DNA of 64,000 bases from CBDCYN01 sp965224205 (GTDB taxonomy: Bacteria > Planctomycetota > Phycisphaerae > Phycisphaerales > Phycisphaeraceae): contig CBDCYN010000016.1 of the NCBI GenBank assembly GCA_965224205.1, positions 214,528 to 278,527 of the forward strand, written 5' to 3'. The notes below the pieces were generated by a model. The model saw nothing but the letters and a program-made list of their open reading frames with translations. It was not told the origin of the DNA and made no database searches. Shown here piece by piece: positions 38,096 to 46,538 of the stretch. Every line of letters begins with the position of its first letter. Position 1 is the first letter of the stretch. Made by a program: the position numbers and the translations under genes.

Positions 38096-39760
38096 CTACC
38101 GGACTACCTGATTAGCAGATGAACTGCCAGCGGCAGCCCGGCGATCTGTCCACCCGGTAGCATCCATCAGGACTAATCCGCCTACTCCCGGCTCAGCGTA
38201 GTGGATAGCCGAAGGCTCCACCAACTGAGCGGTGACGTCTTGTGGATTCGTGGTGTCAAGCAAGATCCACGACACGTTGTATTTCCGCAATAACCGTATC
38301 CTTTGCGCATCGGAGGTTGTGGATGAAAAGAACGCGGCCACGTCTTCTAGACGTTGTTGCTGATGCGGCACAAAATACTCCAGGTGCGCCGCGGCGACGA
38401 CCCGTCCCGCGAAGGAGGGAACCGGCCAGCCGACGTGCGGCTCGGCCAGGACCACGTCGTGTTCTTGGATGTCTTTCAGTGCCTGTGTGTAACGAGAGAA
38501 GTACCGCGGCTGCTTGTTCTCTCGTCCGATCATTCTCGCGATCGGGGATCTCAGCAAGTGGGGTTCACGCAGTAGGTCCGCCACCTGAGGCAGCCCCCAA
38601 AACAACAACAAAAATGGGAGAAGCAGCGTGGTCGCGCACCGATTGAAGCGGTCGCGGTGAGGGCTACAGAGGCCTAAGATGGCGTCCTTCCACCCCTTGG
38701 CCCGTAGCAACCCGCGTCGCCAAGCCACATACCCGACGAGTATCTGAGGGAAGATCATCCCTGCCAGAGGCAGCCGTGCGAAAGTCGCCGACCGGGTGGC
38801 AACCGAGAAGGCCGTTAACACCGCAACCATCAGCATGCCCCAGAGCCCGAACCGCACAACCGCATCACGCCGGTAGGGCAGCGCCAACAAGGCCATTAAA
38901 TAACAGGGCAGGCACCATTGTGTGAGCATCAGCCGCACAATGGTGGGGTTGTACCAGTACCATGGATCGGGCCGTTGCCGCATAGCGGCATGCAAGTCGT
39001 ACATCGGCCACGTGATGCCTAGTAAGAAGACGGCCAGGGCCAACGCCGCCGCCGCTGCGAGAAGACGCCACCGTTTCGCTCCCGTGTTGGTCAGGCCTAT
39101 TGAAACAAGACCGATCCCTCCTATCACTGCCGTCATGCCATGATTGAGCAACGCCGTCGTGATCAGCACGACGCACATCGGCCAAACCCAAGCCATTCGA
39201 CGAACCGAATTCCTTGCCCCTTGCCACATCACCCATGCCAGCAGGCAAATCACAAGAGCAGCTGCCGAAGGATTAACTTGGTGCCATGGCAGGTCCGACA
39301 GTGCCAGAGAGTTCGCGTAGCCGGGAGCCTCTCCGTAGAGCAGCACCATCGCGAACAGGGTGGGCAACGCGATGACCTGCCGCCCAAAACCACGCAGCAA
39401 GAGATAAAGTCCAACGAAGCACATCGCTGTGTTCATGACAGCCGCGAGGCTCAAGATGTCGTAGGCATCGATCTTCATGACGCGCGACGCGATCGCCAGG
39501 GCCATGCTGTACGGCGAGTATCGGATCGAGGGCTCGGGGGTCAGATACGTCGGATTTCCTGGGTCGTTACCAAGCTCGGACAACACCCGAACCACCCGAT
39601 GATGCTCCCACGCATCGGCCAGCAGATGCTCCGATCGATACGGGGTGGCCAACGCGACGATTAGAATAAGTAGTAAACTCGTCATACAGAAGGCCAGATT
39701 CAAAACCCCTATTCGTGAAGCTAATCTATTCACTTGTCTCATTTCGATTTTTCTTGTCAT
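38096..39760 (-). CDS. Polytopic membrane protein of unknown function (glycosyltransferase-like topology)
   Basis: 554 residues with about ten hydrophobic segments followed by a soluble C-terminal domain (from about 430). After the first membrane helix a large loop contains HLLADAWEHHRVVRVLSELG and PSIRYSPYSMALAIA, which is the place where polyprenyl-sugar-dependent transferases carry catalytic acids. The C-terminal part has VVLAEPHVGWPVPSF, LEYFVPHQQQRLEDVAAFF and YNVSWILLDTTN, a mix often found at the end of such membrane proteins. I do not recognise a defined family. It stands alone between the 5S gene and the aberrant 5S copy. Confidence 0.6.
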   Translation of the reverse strand: MTRKIEMRQVNRLASRIGVLNLAFCMTSLLLILIVALATPYRSEHLLADAWEHHRVVRVLSELGNDPGNPTYLTPEPSIRYSPYSMALAIASRVMKIDAYDILSLAAVMNTAMCFVGLYLLLRGFGRQVIALPTLFAMVLLYGEAPGYANSLALSDLPWHQVNPSAAALVICLLAWVMWQGARNSVRRMAWVWPMCVVLITTALLNHGMTAVIGGIGLVSIGLTNTGAKRWRLLAAAAALALAVFLLGITWPMYDLHAAMRQRPDPWYWYNPTIVRLMLTQWCLPCYLMALLALPYRRDAVVRFGLWGMLMVAVLTAFSVATRSATFARLPLAGMIFPQILVGYVAWRRGLLRAKGWKDAILGLCSPHRDRFNRCATTLLLPFLLLFWGLPQVADLLREPHLLRSPIARMIGRENKQPRYFSRYTQALKDIQEHDVVLAEPHVGWPVPSFAGRVVAAAHLEYFVPHQQQRLEDVAAFFSSTTSDAQRIRLLRKYNVSWILLDTTNPQDVTAQLVEPSAIHYAEPGVGGLVLMDATGWTDRRAAAGSSSANQVVR

Positions 39761-40050
39761 TTTGGTAGCCCCTCACGATGTTGGCCGGCGTTACTAATGC
39801 TTTCGGGTGTCCAAGGCGAGGGATAACCCCGGAGGGCGTACTTTAGCACACCACGAATGCCGCAAGATATCCGACTGATGTGTTGAAGTACAACTTACCG
39901 AACTGATCAAGAAATTTTGTCAGTCCAGCAGGTCCAGATCGTAGGTCCGGGCATGCCCGGATGACTGGTGGCATGGCTTGCCCGGGAGCCGTGTAAGACG
40001 AAGACAACTGAATAATCGCCCGGTTTCGGTTCGTCCGGGATCCGGCACAG

Positions 40051-40189
40051 GCCGGTGACCATAGCATCGAGGTCACACCTGATCCCATCACCCTGCTCCC
40101 CGAAAACTCAGCAGTTAAGCCCGCCGCGCCGATTTCAGGGTGATCACTTCTGGGGGCTGCCTGAAGCGAGAAAGTAGGTCCTCGCCGGC
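40051..40189 (+). pseudogene. Aberrant 5S rRNA copy with two complementary insertions
   Basis: The 5' end GCCGGTGACCATAGC, the core ACTCAGCAGTTAAGCCCGCC and the 3' end AAAGTAGGTCCTCGCCGGC match the intact 5S. Relative to it, one insertion near 40086-40104 and another near 40133-40155 enlarge it to about 139 nt. The inserts contain ATCACCCTG and CAGGGTGAT, exact reverse complements, so they can extend a helix. No 23S gene precedes it. It is either a decaying copy or a structured 5S variant. Confidence 0.7.
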
Positions 40190-40195
40190 TTATCT

Positions 40196-40342
40196 AATCC
40201 CCGTCGCCCTAGCGCATTTCCCGATTTCATGTACGACATAAGGACGTCGGGTTATTCGGAAGAACCCGCTGCCTCACGGTCGCGGCTGGCTGGGGGCGTC
40301 GTACACCATTTCGGGATACGCCCTAAAGGCGACGGGGTTGTT
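40196..40342 (+). terminator. Terminator hairpin interrupted by TA element copy C
   Basis: The left arm CCCCGTCGCCC and the right arm GGCGACGGGG followed by TTGTTTTG correspond to the intact operon terminator at 37921-37954, but 112 bp plus one TA are inserted in the loop. The arms could still pair around the element's own hairpin. Confidence 0.8.
40212..40323 (+). mobile_element. 112-bp TA-flanked palindromic element, copy C
   Basis: Same length and order as copies A and B, with ends slightly mutated (GCGCATTTCCCG and CGGGATACGCCC). It is flanked by TA (40210-40211 and 40324-40325). Comparison with the intact terminator (CGCCC-TA-AAGGCG at about 37934) shows the empty site with a single TA, so the TA is a genuine target duplication. 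Confidence 0.88.
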
Positions 40343-40459
40343 TTGTTTCCGAAGCACGAGGTAAGTAAAATTCTTGAATCAACATAAAGTGCGAGAATTA
40401 GAAGGGTATTCCGGTTAGTCCCAGCCATCCATCCCTGATCAGGATACAAGGCAGAACGA

Positions 40460-41518
40460 ATGAGAAAAAAAGAACGAAAGTCAATTAGTTTTTTTGCCAT
40501 CCCAGCCCTACTGATCGTTATGGGCTGCGTGGCAATCGTGCTGGTAGATTTTCTAACAAGGGATGATGATGGAGACATCCCAGTATCTGATGAGCCTGAT
40601 ATTGCCAAAGCTGATTCCGATTGGGTCAAATGGTACCGACCAGTAGACAACCCCGTATTCACGACAACCTATGGCAACAATCATGACTCGATTCTTTTTG
40701 TCGAGCCGGAGCTCGAGTACCCCTACCATTTGATCATAAGCCATACACCAGAAGCTGCCCATCTTTGGAGAGCTAAAACCTTTTCATGGAATAGCTCCGA
40801 TTGGGAACTTGTCTCTGATCAATACATCATTGGCAATCACTATGAATATGACGACGGTGTGAAAGTAGATGGGGTCTACTATATATACGAAGAGGGCATG
40901 GTATACACATATTCCGGGCCACTAGAAGAGGCCAGCGGCAACTGGAAGCTTGCAGGTACGTTCCCTCAGGACCAATGCGATGATGTGGGGGTTTATTTCG
41001 AGGATGGGGTGTTCCATATATTCGGGGAATACGGAGATTTTCCATATGGTCCTGACGGAACCAGCTTATCTCATTTTACTTCTCATACGGGCCTAGGTGA
41101 CTGGAAGCTTGTCAGTACCAAAGCGGTGGATCCTAATCCTAAAGGAGGGCATCAGTATGGGGTCGGAGACGCTACCATCGCCAAGATCGAAGGTCATTAT
41201 TATCTCTTCTGCGACCTCGAATCAAAGGGAAGCCCATATAAAATAATTGCGTGGCGGTCGGGTGCCCTTGACGCGCCATTCGAGTACCTAGGCAAAGCGA
41301 TTACGCCGCGATCCGACGAAACGGATGACTGGGACAACTACAGGATACAAGATCCGGATATTGGGTATATCCCTGAACTGTCTCGTTACGTCATAACCTG
41401 CAACATGAAAGACCATGATGGGATCCCGGGCGGGCATTTCCCTACGCTGGAGAACAACCAGACACGAGTGATTGGTGTCTTCTACTCGACCAATATTATC
41501 ACACCGACCAAGGAATGA
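40460..41518 (+). CDS. Membrane-anchored beta-propeller glycosidase-like protein
   Basis: 352 residues. A basic N-terminus and one hydrophobic segment (ISFFAIPALLIVMGCVAIVLV) give a signal anchor, so the rest is outside the cytoplasm. The body has repeated blade-like blocks with W/Y-rich strands and acidic turns (YHLIISHTPEAAHLWRAKTF, GVYFEDGVFHIFGEYG, GDATIAKIEGHYYLFCDLES, YRIQDPDIGYIPELSRYVI), the pattern of five-bladed GH43/GH62-like propellers; catalytic residues cannot be assigned by eye. Its DNA is clearly more AT-rich than the chromosomal genes. The stop overlaps the next start as ATGA. Likely handles a cell-surface polysaccharide, an inference from fold and partner. Confidence 0.55.
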   Translation: MRKKERKSISFFAIPALLIVMGCVAIVLVDFLTRDDDGDIPVSDEPDIAKADSDWVKWYRPVDNPVFTTTYGNNHDSILFVEPELEYPYHLIISHTPEAAHLWRAKTFSWNSSDWELVSDQYIIGNHYEYDDGVKVDGVYYIYEEGMVYTYSGPLEEASGNWKLAGTFPQDQCDDVGVYFEDGVFHIFGEYGDFPYGPDGTSLSHFTSHTGLGDWKLVSTKAVDPNPKGGHQYGVGDATIAKIEGHYYLFCDLESKGSPYKIIAWRSGALDAPFEYLGKAITPRSDETDDWDNYRIQDPDIGYIPELSRYVITCNMKDHDGIPGGHFPTLENNQTRVIGVFYSTNIITPTKE

Positions 41519-42315
41519 ACCCGCTGCACACGATCAAACACCACAACTTATTTTCTTATGCCAAACACAAAAGCGTGCGAATGATCCGACGCATGCAAGG
41601 AAAGAAATTATTGCATTTCCTCCATGTTGGCAAAACAGGAGGGACAGCCATCAAGCACGCGATCGGGCCGTACTCCATCGGTCGGCACTACGCCATCTAT
41701 CTCCACTCACACAACGTCCGATTAGAGGATGTCCCAGTCGGTGACAAGGTGATCTTCTTCCTGCGAGACCCGATAAGCAGATTTGTTAGCGGGTTCTATA
41801 GCAGGCAGCGCCAAGGGAAACCAAGGTATTTCACGCCATGGAACGAGGGTGAAAGGAGAGCCTTTGAAGAGTTTCATCTGCCCAATCAATTAGCGATAGC
41901 TCTTTCTTCTGTGGATCTCGCCAAAAAAGAAAGAGCTCAAGCGGCCATGAAACATATTGAACACGTCAGAGATTCGTATTGGGGTTGGTTCGGAAGTGAA
42001 GAGTATTTCAAATCCAGATTTGCTGATGTCCTGTTCATTGGCTTTCAGGAACGCCTCAAAGTGGATTTTGATAATCTCAAGTCAATCATTGGATTGCCTG
42101 AAAATGTAGAGATTCCCAGCGATGACGTGCAATCACATCGAAACCCTGAACACCTCGATAAAACGCTAGAAGATGAGGCTGTGGTTAATCTCAAACATTG
42201 GTATCAAGACGACTTTGATTTTGTCGCACTATGTAAACAACTCATCGAACAGTACAATCTTGATCGGCAGGGTGGCGCCAGCTACTTGTCAGCGGGTGTT
42301 CTCAACGAACGATAA
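41515..42315 (+). CDS. Sulfotransferase (PAPS-dependent, carbohydrate type)
   Basis: 266 residues. LLHFLHVGKTGGTAIKHAIG is the 5'-phosphosulfate-binding loop of the sulfotransferase superfamily, and VIFFLRDPISRFVSGFYSR is the 3'-phosphate-binding motif with its conserved Arg and Ser. These two motifs are those of Golgi-type and bacterial carbohydrate sulfotransferases. The gene starts inside the previous stop codon (ATGA), so both proteins are made together; a sulfated glycan seems a likely common substrate. AT-rich like its partner, and bounded by mobile elements on both sides, so recent acquisition is likely. Confidence 0.8.
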   Translation: MNPLHTIKHHNLFSYAKHKSVRMIRRMQGKKLLHFLHVGKTGGTAIKHAIGPYSIGRHYAIYLHSHNVRLEDVPVGDKVIFFLRDPISRFVSGFYSRQRQGKPRYFTPWNEGERRAFEEFHLPNQLAIALSSVDLAKKERAQAAMKHIEHVRDSYWGWFGSEEYFKSRFADVLFIGFQERLKVDFDNLKSIIGLPENVEIPSDDVQSHRNPEHLDKTLEDEAVVNLKHWYQDDFDFVALCKQLIEQYNLDRQGGASYLSAGVLNER

Positions 42316-42370
42316 CCACACCGGGCGGGTCAGCCGTCCGTGGCAGACCCTTTCTCGCAAACGTTCTGAG

Positions 42371-42375
42371 GGTCG
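42371..42375. repeat. Left target duplication of the IS21-type element (GGTCG)
   Basis: GGTCG stands directly before the left inverted repeat and again directly after the right one at 46216-46220. Confidence 0.8.
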
Positions 42376-42488
42376 TGTGAACGTCGGTCAGAAAATGTAG
42401 CGCCCGTCGAGTAAAAAATATGGCGCCGGGGATGACTGTATCTCTGGCTGGAGGGTTGGTCCAGCCTCTTGGTTGATCTCCTGAGTGA

Positions 42489-43250
42489 TTATTTGTCTTT
42501 GGGTTTACGTCGCCGCTTGGCGTCCTTGAGTCGGTAGCTAGGACCGTTGGCTTCGAGCACGTGGCAGCGGTGGGTGAGCCGGTCGAGCGCCGCGCCGGTG
42601 AGGCGTTCGCTGCCAAGCACCTCCACCCAACGTTCAAACGGGAGGTTGGTCGTCACGATCACGCTGGTTCGTTCGTAGGCGGTCGAGATCACATCGAACA
42701 GCAACTCGGCTCCCAGCTTGCTGGCTGGGACGTAGCCCAGTTCATCGAGGATCAACAGGTCCAGCTTGGCCAATTGGTTCTTGAGCCGACCCAGGACCTG
42801 CTCTTCGCGAGCTTCCATCATCTGGGTCATCAGCTCGGTGACCTTGTAGAACCGCACCTTCTTGCCACGGTGGCACGCTTCCATGCCCAGGGCGGTGGCG
42901 ACATGGGTCTTGCCCGTGCCGGGGTTACCGACCAGCAGGATGTTCTCGCGATGGTCGAGATACACACACCGCATCAGCTCGGTAACCAGGGCTTTGTTGA
43001 TCGACGGTTGGGCGGCGAAGTCGAAGCCTTCGAGCGTCTTGGGCGATGGGAACTTGGCGGCTTTGAGCCGACGCTCTGCGGCGCGGCGTTCACGTTCGAT
43101 CAGCTCCAGCTCGACCAGTTGCAGAAGGAACCCGACGTGACCCACGTTCTGCTGGGCACAGCGGCGGGCGATCTTGGCGTACTCGCGTAGCATCGTCGGC
43201 AGCTTCAACGCCTTGAGGTGGTGTTCCAGTAGGACGGTGCTCTTGCTCAT
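42489..43250 (-). CDS. istB: IstB, IS21 transposition helper ATPase
   Basis: AAA+ protein of about 253 residues that directs IstA to its target. Walker A is VGNPGTGKTHVATAL, Walker B is LLILDELGYVPA, and sensor/arginine segments follow (VIVTTNLPFERWVEVLG and LTGAALDRLTHRCHVLEANG). The start ATG overlaps the istA stop (ATGA), the standard IS21 arrangement for coupled translation. Intact. Confidence 0.93.
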   Translation of the reverse strand: MSKSTVLLEHHLKALKLPTMLREYAKIARRCAQQNVGHVGFLLQLVELELIERERRAAERRLKAAKFPSPKTLEGFDFAAQPSINKALVTELMRCVYLDHRENILLVGNPGTGKTHVATALGMEACHRGKKVRFYKVTELMTQMMEAREEQVLGRLKNQLAKLDLLILDELGYVPASKLGAELLFDVISTAYERTSVIVTTNLPFERWVEVLGSERLTGAALDRLTHRCHVLEANGPSYRLKDAKRRRKPKDK

Positions 43251-44433
43251 GCCGCACCCCCCGGAAGTCCTCCGCAAATATCGCTGGACGCCGTCTCTTG
43301 GAGCGGGTGCGGAAGCAGACAGCCATAGGCGGATAAATCGGGCTTGGCTACGTGGACACCGCTCAGATGCGGTCGGCCGTCGAGGCTGAATAACGCCACG
43401 GGGGGTTCCTTGAGCCCCTCGAGGATCACTCGTACGGCGTCAGGGATGACCGTGCCCAACTCCAACGCCTTGTGCACCGCTTGCTTGAGTTGACCCAGGC
43501 TCGCCCGTTCCAATAGCCGCAACACTTGGATGAACTGGCCCGTGCCCTTCGAGCCCCAGTCGGCTTCGAGTTTGCGACGCAGGATCCCGAAGCACGGCGG
43601 CAGATCCCATTGCTCCAAGGGACGGGCCACATCAAAGGCCCCGGGGCGTCGCTCCAACAGAGCCAGGTAATGCACCGGGTCAAAGTGGACCTGTTCACGG
43701 CCCCAGTCACGCAGGTGTTCGGCGATCACCTGGTCCCCCTGCATGACCCGCACCGTCTCGATGTCGCCCACGAGGGTCAGGCGGTGATGCGCCCACGACA
43801 CCGGCACCGAATAGTCGTTGCGGTCGAACCGCACCAGGCTCAGAGAGTTGGCTCCAGCCAATATGACCCGACGGGCCTCAAACGCCTCCTCTTTGAGAGG
43901 AAGCATGACCGAGCGTTCCTCGTCCAACCGCTGACCCTTGGTCGTTTCTTTACCTCGTAACGACCGGGTCAACTCAGCACGGCAACATCGCTCGAGATGT
44001 TCATTGAGTTCAGCGAATGATCGCACCTGGGGGATCGGCACCAGGAAGTTACGGCGGGTATATCCCACCAGGTTCTCGACGTGGCCCTTTTCGTTAGCCT
44101 TGCGCTCTAGGCAGAAGTGCTCGTCGAACAGATAATGACTCTGAAGCCGAAGAAACCCGTCCGTGAGTTCCCGTTTCCTGGATCCCACGAACTTCTTGAC
44201 CGCGATCCGGCTATTGTCGTAGCTAATCCGCGTGGGCACAGCTCCGAAGAACTCAAACGCTCGGACATGACCATCCTGGAACGACTCGGTGCACTCGCGG
44301 GGATAGGCCCGAACGAACACCGCGTCCGAATACGGCAGGCTCATCACGAACAACGCCACCTTGACCGCCTCGCCGTTGAGAAAGATCGTCGCCTCCCCGA
44401 AGTCGACTTGCGCCTCACCCAACGGATGACTCA
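43247..44433 (-). pseudogene. istA: IstA transposase, C-terminal part (gene split by IS481)
   Basis: Carries the DDE integrase core: AQVDFGEA with the first Asp, ISYDNSRIAV with the second, and EKGHVENLVGYTRRNFLVP with the Glu, then the C-terminal target-binding region. The N-terminal helix-turn-helix portion is missing here and is found at 45701-46041 beyond the inserted element. Joining the halves at the ACTCA duplication restores VPLSHPLGEAQVDFGEA in frame. The apparent ATG at 44434 is created by the junction. Confidence 0.9.
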
Positions 44434-45700
44434 TCTGTATTAGTTAAGACTTCATCTGACGCTTCCGTTAATCTTTGTTTCTCACAGAAGGAGACCGTCA
44501 GATGACCACCGACCAGAAGATCATTGCCAACAAAGTGGGGTTGCTCAAGCTGGCCCAGGCGCTGGGCAGCGTGTCGCGGGCGTGCAAGGTGATGGGGTAT
44601 TCTCGAGACAGTTTCTACCGGTTCAAGCAGCTCTACGACCAGGGCGGGGAGTTGGCCCTTCAAGAGATCAGCCGCAAGAAGCCGATCCTGGCCAACCGCG
44701 TCGACCCCGAGATCGAGCAAGCCGTGGTCGCGTTCGCGATCGAGCAGCCCGCTTACGGGCAGGTGCGGGTGTCGAACGAACTCAAGAAGCAAGGCAAGCT
44801 CATCTCACCGGGCGGGGTGCGAAGCGTGTGGCTGCGGCATGATCTTGAGACGTTCAAGAAGCGACTCAAGGCACTCGAAGCCAAGATGGCTCAGGACCCC
44901 GACCACACCGTGCTGACCGAAGCCCAGGTCGTGGCGTTGGAAAAAGCCAAGCAAGACAAGCAGGCCCACGGTGAAATTGAAACCGAACACCCCGGCTACC
45001 TCGGGGCTCAAGACACGTATTACGTGGGCACGATCAAGGGCGTGGGCCGGATCTATCAGCAGACGTTTATCGATACGTATACGCGGGTGGCGCACGCAAA
45101 GCTCTATGATCGCAAGAACGCCCTCGTGGCCGCGGATCTGCTCAACGACCGGGTGATCCCGTGGTACGAACAGCACGACGTGGACCTGCTACGCATCCTC
45201 ACCGACCGCGGCACGGAGTACTGCGGGAATCGTGAGCACCACGAATATCAGCTGTACCTGGCGATCGAGGACATCGATCACACCAAGACCAAAGCCCGAA
45301 GCCCGCAGACCAACGGGATCTGCGAACGGCTGCACAAGACGATGCAGGACGAGTTTTATAGCATCGCGTTCCGCAAGAAGATCTACACGAGCCTCGAAGA
45401 ACTCCAAGCCGACTTGGATGCGTGGCTGGTGACGTACAATGAACAGCGACCCCACAGCGGCCGCTACTGTTACGGCAAGACCCCGATGGCGACGTTCAAG
45501 GACTCGATCCCGCTGGCCCACGCCAAGCGGCTCGATGGCTCTTCTCTAGAAGGGGTTCGGGTGAGCGAAGCGAACGAGAGCCGAGCCGAGGATCTGGGCG
45601 TCACCCAAGGCGCGATCGAGGCGCGGACGAAAGACACTCGAAGCGGCAGTCTTGCTGTTGCCAGATAACTCTCGCGTGTCAGATGAAGTGGTGGCTAGTA
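44434..45700 (+). mobile_element. IS481-type insertion sequence inside istA
   Basis: The ends are related inverted repeats: TGTATTAG...ACTTCATCTGAC on the left, and TGTACTAG...ACTTCATCTGAC inverted on the right, with two extra bases at the left. ACTCA flanks it at 44429-44433 and 45701-45705. About 1.27 kb with one transposase gene. The host istA frame is exactly restored when element and one ACTCA are removed, so this insertion postdates the IS21 insertion. Confidence 0.88.
44502..45668 (+). CDS. IS481-family-like DDE transposase
   Basis: About 388 residues. N-terminal helix-turn-helix (LKLAQALGSVSRACKVMGYSR), a second DNA-binding stretch (AYGQVRVSNELKKQGKLIS), and an integrase core with D in YLGAQDTYYVG, D in ILTDRGTEYC and E in TNGICERLHKTMQDEF, then YNEQRPHSGRYCYGKTPM. 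The start ATG has AAGGAG 8 bases before it. It appears intact, so the element may be active. The last ~50 residues are a divergent tail. Confidence 0.9.
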   Translation: MTTDQKIIANKVGLLKLAQALGSVSRACKVMGYSRDSFYRFKQLYDQGGELALQEISRKKPILANRVDPEIEQAVVAFAIEQPAYGQVRVSNELKKQGKLISPGGVRSVWLRHDLETFKKRLKALEAKMAQDPDHTVLTEAQVVALEKAKQDKQAHGEIETEHPGYLGAQDTYYVGTIKGVGRIYQQTFIDTYTRVAHAKLYDRKNALVAADLLNDRVIPWYEQHDVDLLRILTDRGTEYCGNREHHEYQLYLAIEDIDHTKTKARSPQTNGICERLHKTMQDEFYSIAFRKKIYTSLEELQADLDAWLVTYNEQRPHSGRYCYGKTPMATFKDSIPLAHAKRLDGSSLEGVRVSEANESRAEDLGVTQGAIEARTKDTRSGSLAVAR

Positions 45701-46041
45701 CAACTCAGCGGCACAAACGTCTGGGCGTGCACCCGTTTCCACGCCCGAACCGCGTCGCCCACGACCGTGAGCTTCCCGTCGAACCCGTGATGTTGACACA
45801 ACACCTCGAAGATCCGTCGGATCGTGTGACGTTGCTTGCGCGGAGCTTTCCGGTCGTCCTCGAGGATCTGGTGGAGGATCGGCAGGAACCGATCGATCTT
45901 CTTCTCGCCCACCTGTTTGACCCGTCGATACCCCGGGGGTTCAGGGTATTCGAGGATCTTCTCAAGCGTCTGCCAATGGATGTCAAACTTCCGACACGCC
46001 GAACGCTTGCTGTGGCCCTGGGTTAGAACATAACGCCGCAC
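45701..46041 (-). pseudogene. istA: IstA transposase, N-terminal part (gene split by IS481)
   Basis: Starts with a GTG at 46041: RRYVLTQGHSKRSACRKFDI is the helix-turn-helix of IstA, followed by KQVGEKKIDRFLPILHQIL. It breaks after FVPLS at the insertion point. An in-frame stop a few codons upstream limits the start choice. Confidence 0.88.
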
Positions 46042-46538
46042 ATCCGTCCAAAACTACATATCCGTATACACCTCGTCTGCGTCCTTACTGGGGGGGGGTG
46101 AAACAGTAAAAACTGTTCCATTGCCGCCCCAGTCTCAGGACTAGGCAAGGCGCTACATTTTTGGGCCGACCGTCAGCCCCCCGACGGGCGCTACATTTTC
46201 TGGCCGACGTTCACAGGTCGTTTCCCGCTCAGCCAGCCGCCGCTTGAGCCAGCCCCGGAAGGTTCTCCTTCTCCAGCTCACGATGCCGCCGCACGTCCGG
46301 CTCATCCATCGCCTCATACCGGCGCCTCCACGCGTAGTACGTGTTGGCGCTACCGTTGCCTGCGGCAGATCTCCTCGACCTTCTTCTATCCCGCTTGCCC
46401 TTCCCGCAGGATGGTCACAACCCGCTCGCCCGAAAACCGCTTCTCAATCTCAGGCCTTTCCAGCCCGCCATCCTAACCTTTCAATAGACGACATTTTCCG
46501 GGAGCAGGACCGCCGTTTCATCCGGGATCGGCCTACCC
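46042..46538. other. IS21 right end and IS3 relic; no intact gene
   Basis: 46042-46215 is the non-coding right end of the IS21 element with its repeated transposase sites. The rest is a decayed IS3-type orfA and a short spacer before the end of the giant gene. Confidence 0.6.
46221..46480 (-). pseudogene. IS3-family OrfA relic, target of the IS21 insertion
   Basis: On the minus strand three frames together give EKRFSGERVVTILREGQAG, a stop, KKVEEICRRQ, then SANTYYAWRRRYEAMDE and HRELEKENL, and finally LKRRLAERE. This is the helix-turn-helix and leucine-zipper protein of IS3 elements, broken by at least one stop and two frameshifts. The IS21 element lies within or at the end of it. OrfB was not found. 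Confidence 0.75.

Larger units (their letters stand above)
39761..40459. other. Intergenic region with aberrant 5S locus and TA element copy C
   Basis: About 700 bp without a protein gene. It includes a 5S-like sequence (40051-40189), a split terminator and the 112-bp element copy C. The first 290 bp show nothing recognisable. Confidence 0.55.
42376..46215 (-). mobile_element. IS21-family element interrupted by an IS481-type element
   Basis: The ends are inverted repeats of more than 30 bp: TGTGAACGTCGGTCAGAAAA on the left and the inverse with one change on the right (46182-46215), both continuing ATGTAGCGCCCGTC. Inner copies of the ...GCGCTACATTTT... box near 46150-46170 are the usual repeated transposase sites. 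A 5-bp duplication GGTCG flanks it. It carries istA and istB in minus orientation. Without the inserted element and its duplication it would be about 2.57 kb, normal for this family. Confidence 0.88.

Noticed and set aside
40051..40189. Second functional 5S rRNA gene
   Set aside because: Two insertions alter the standard 5S length and no 23S precedes it, so I list it as aberrant and do not call it a normal 5S.
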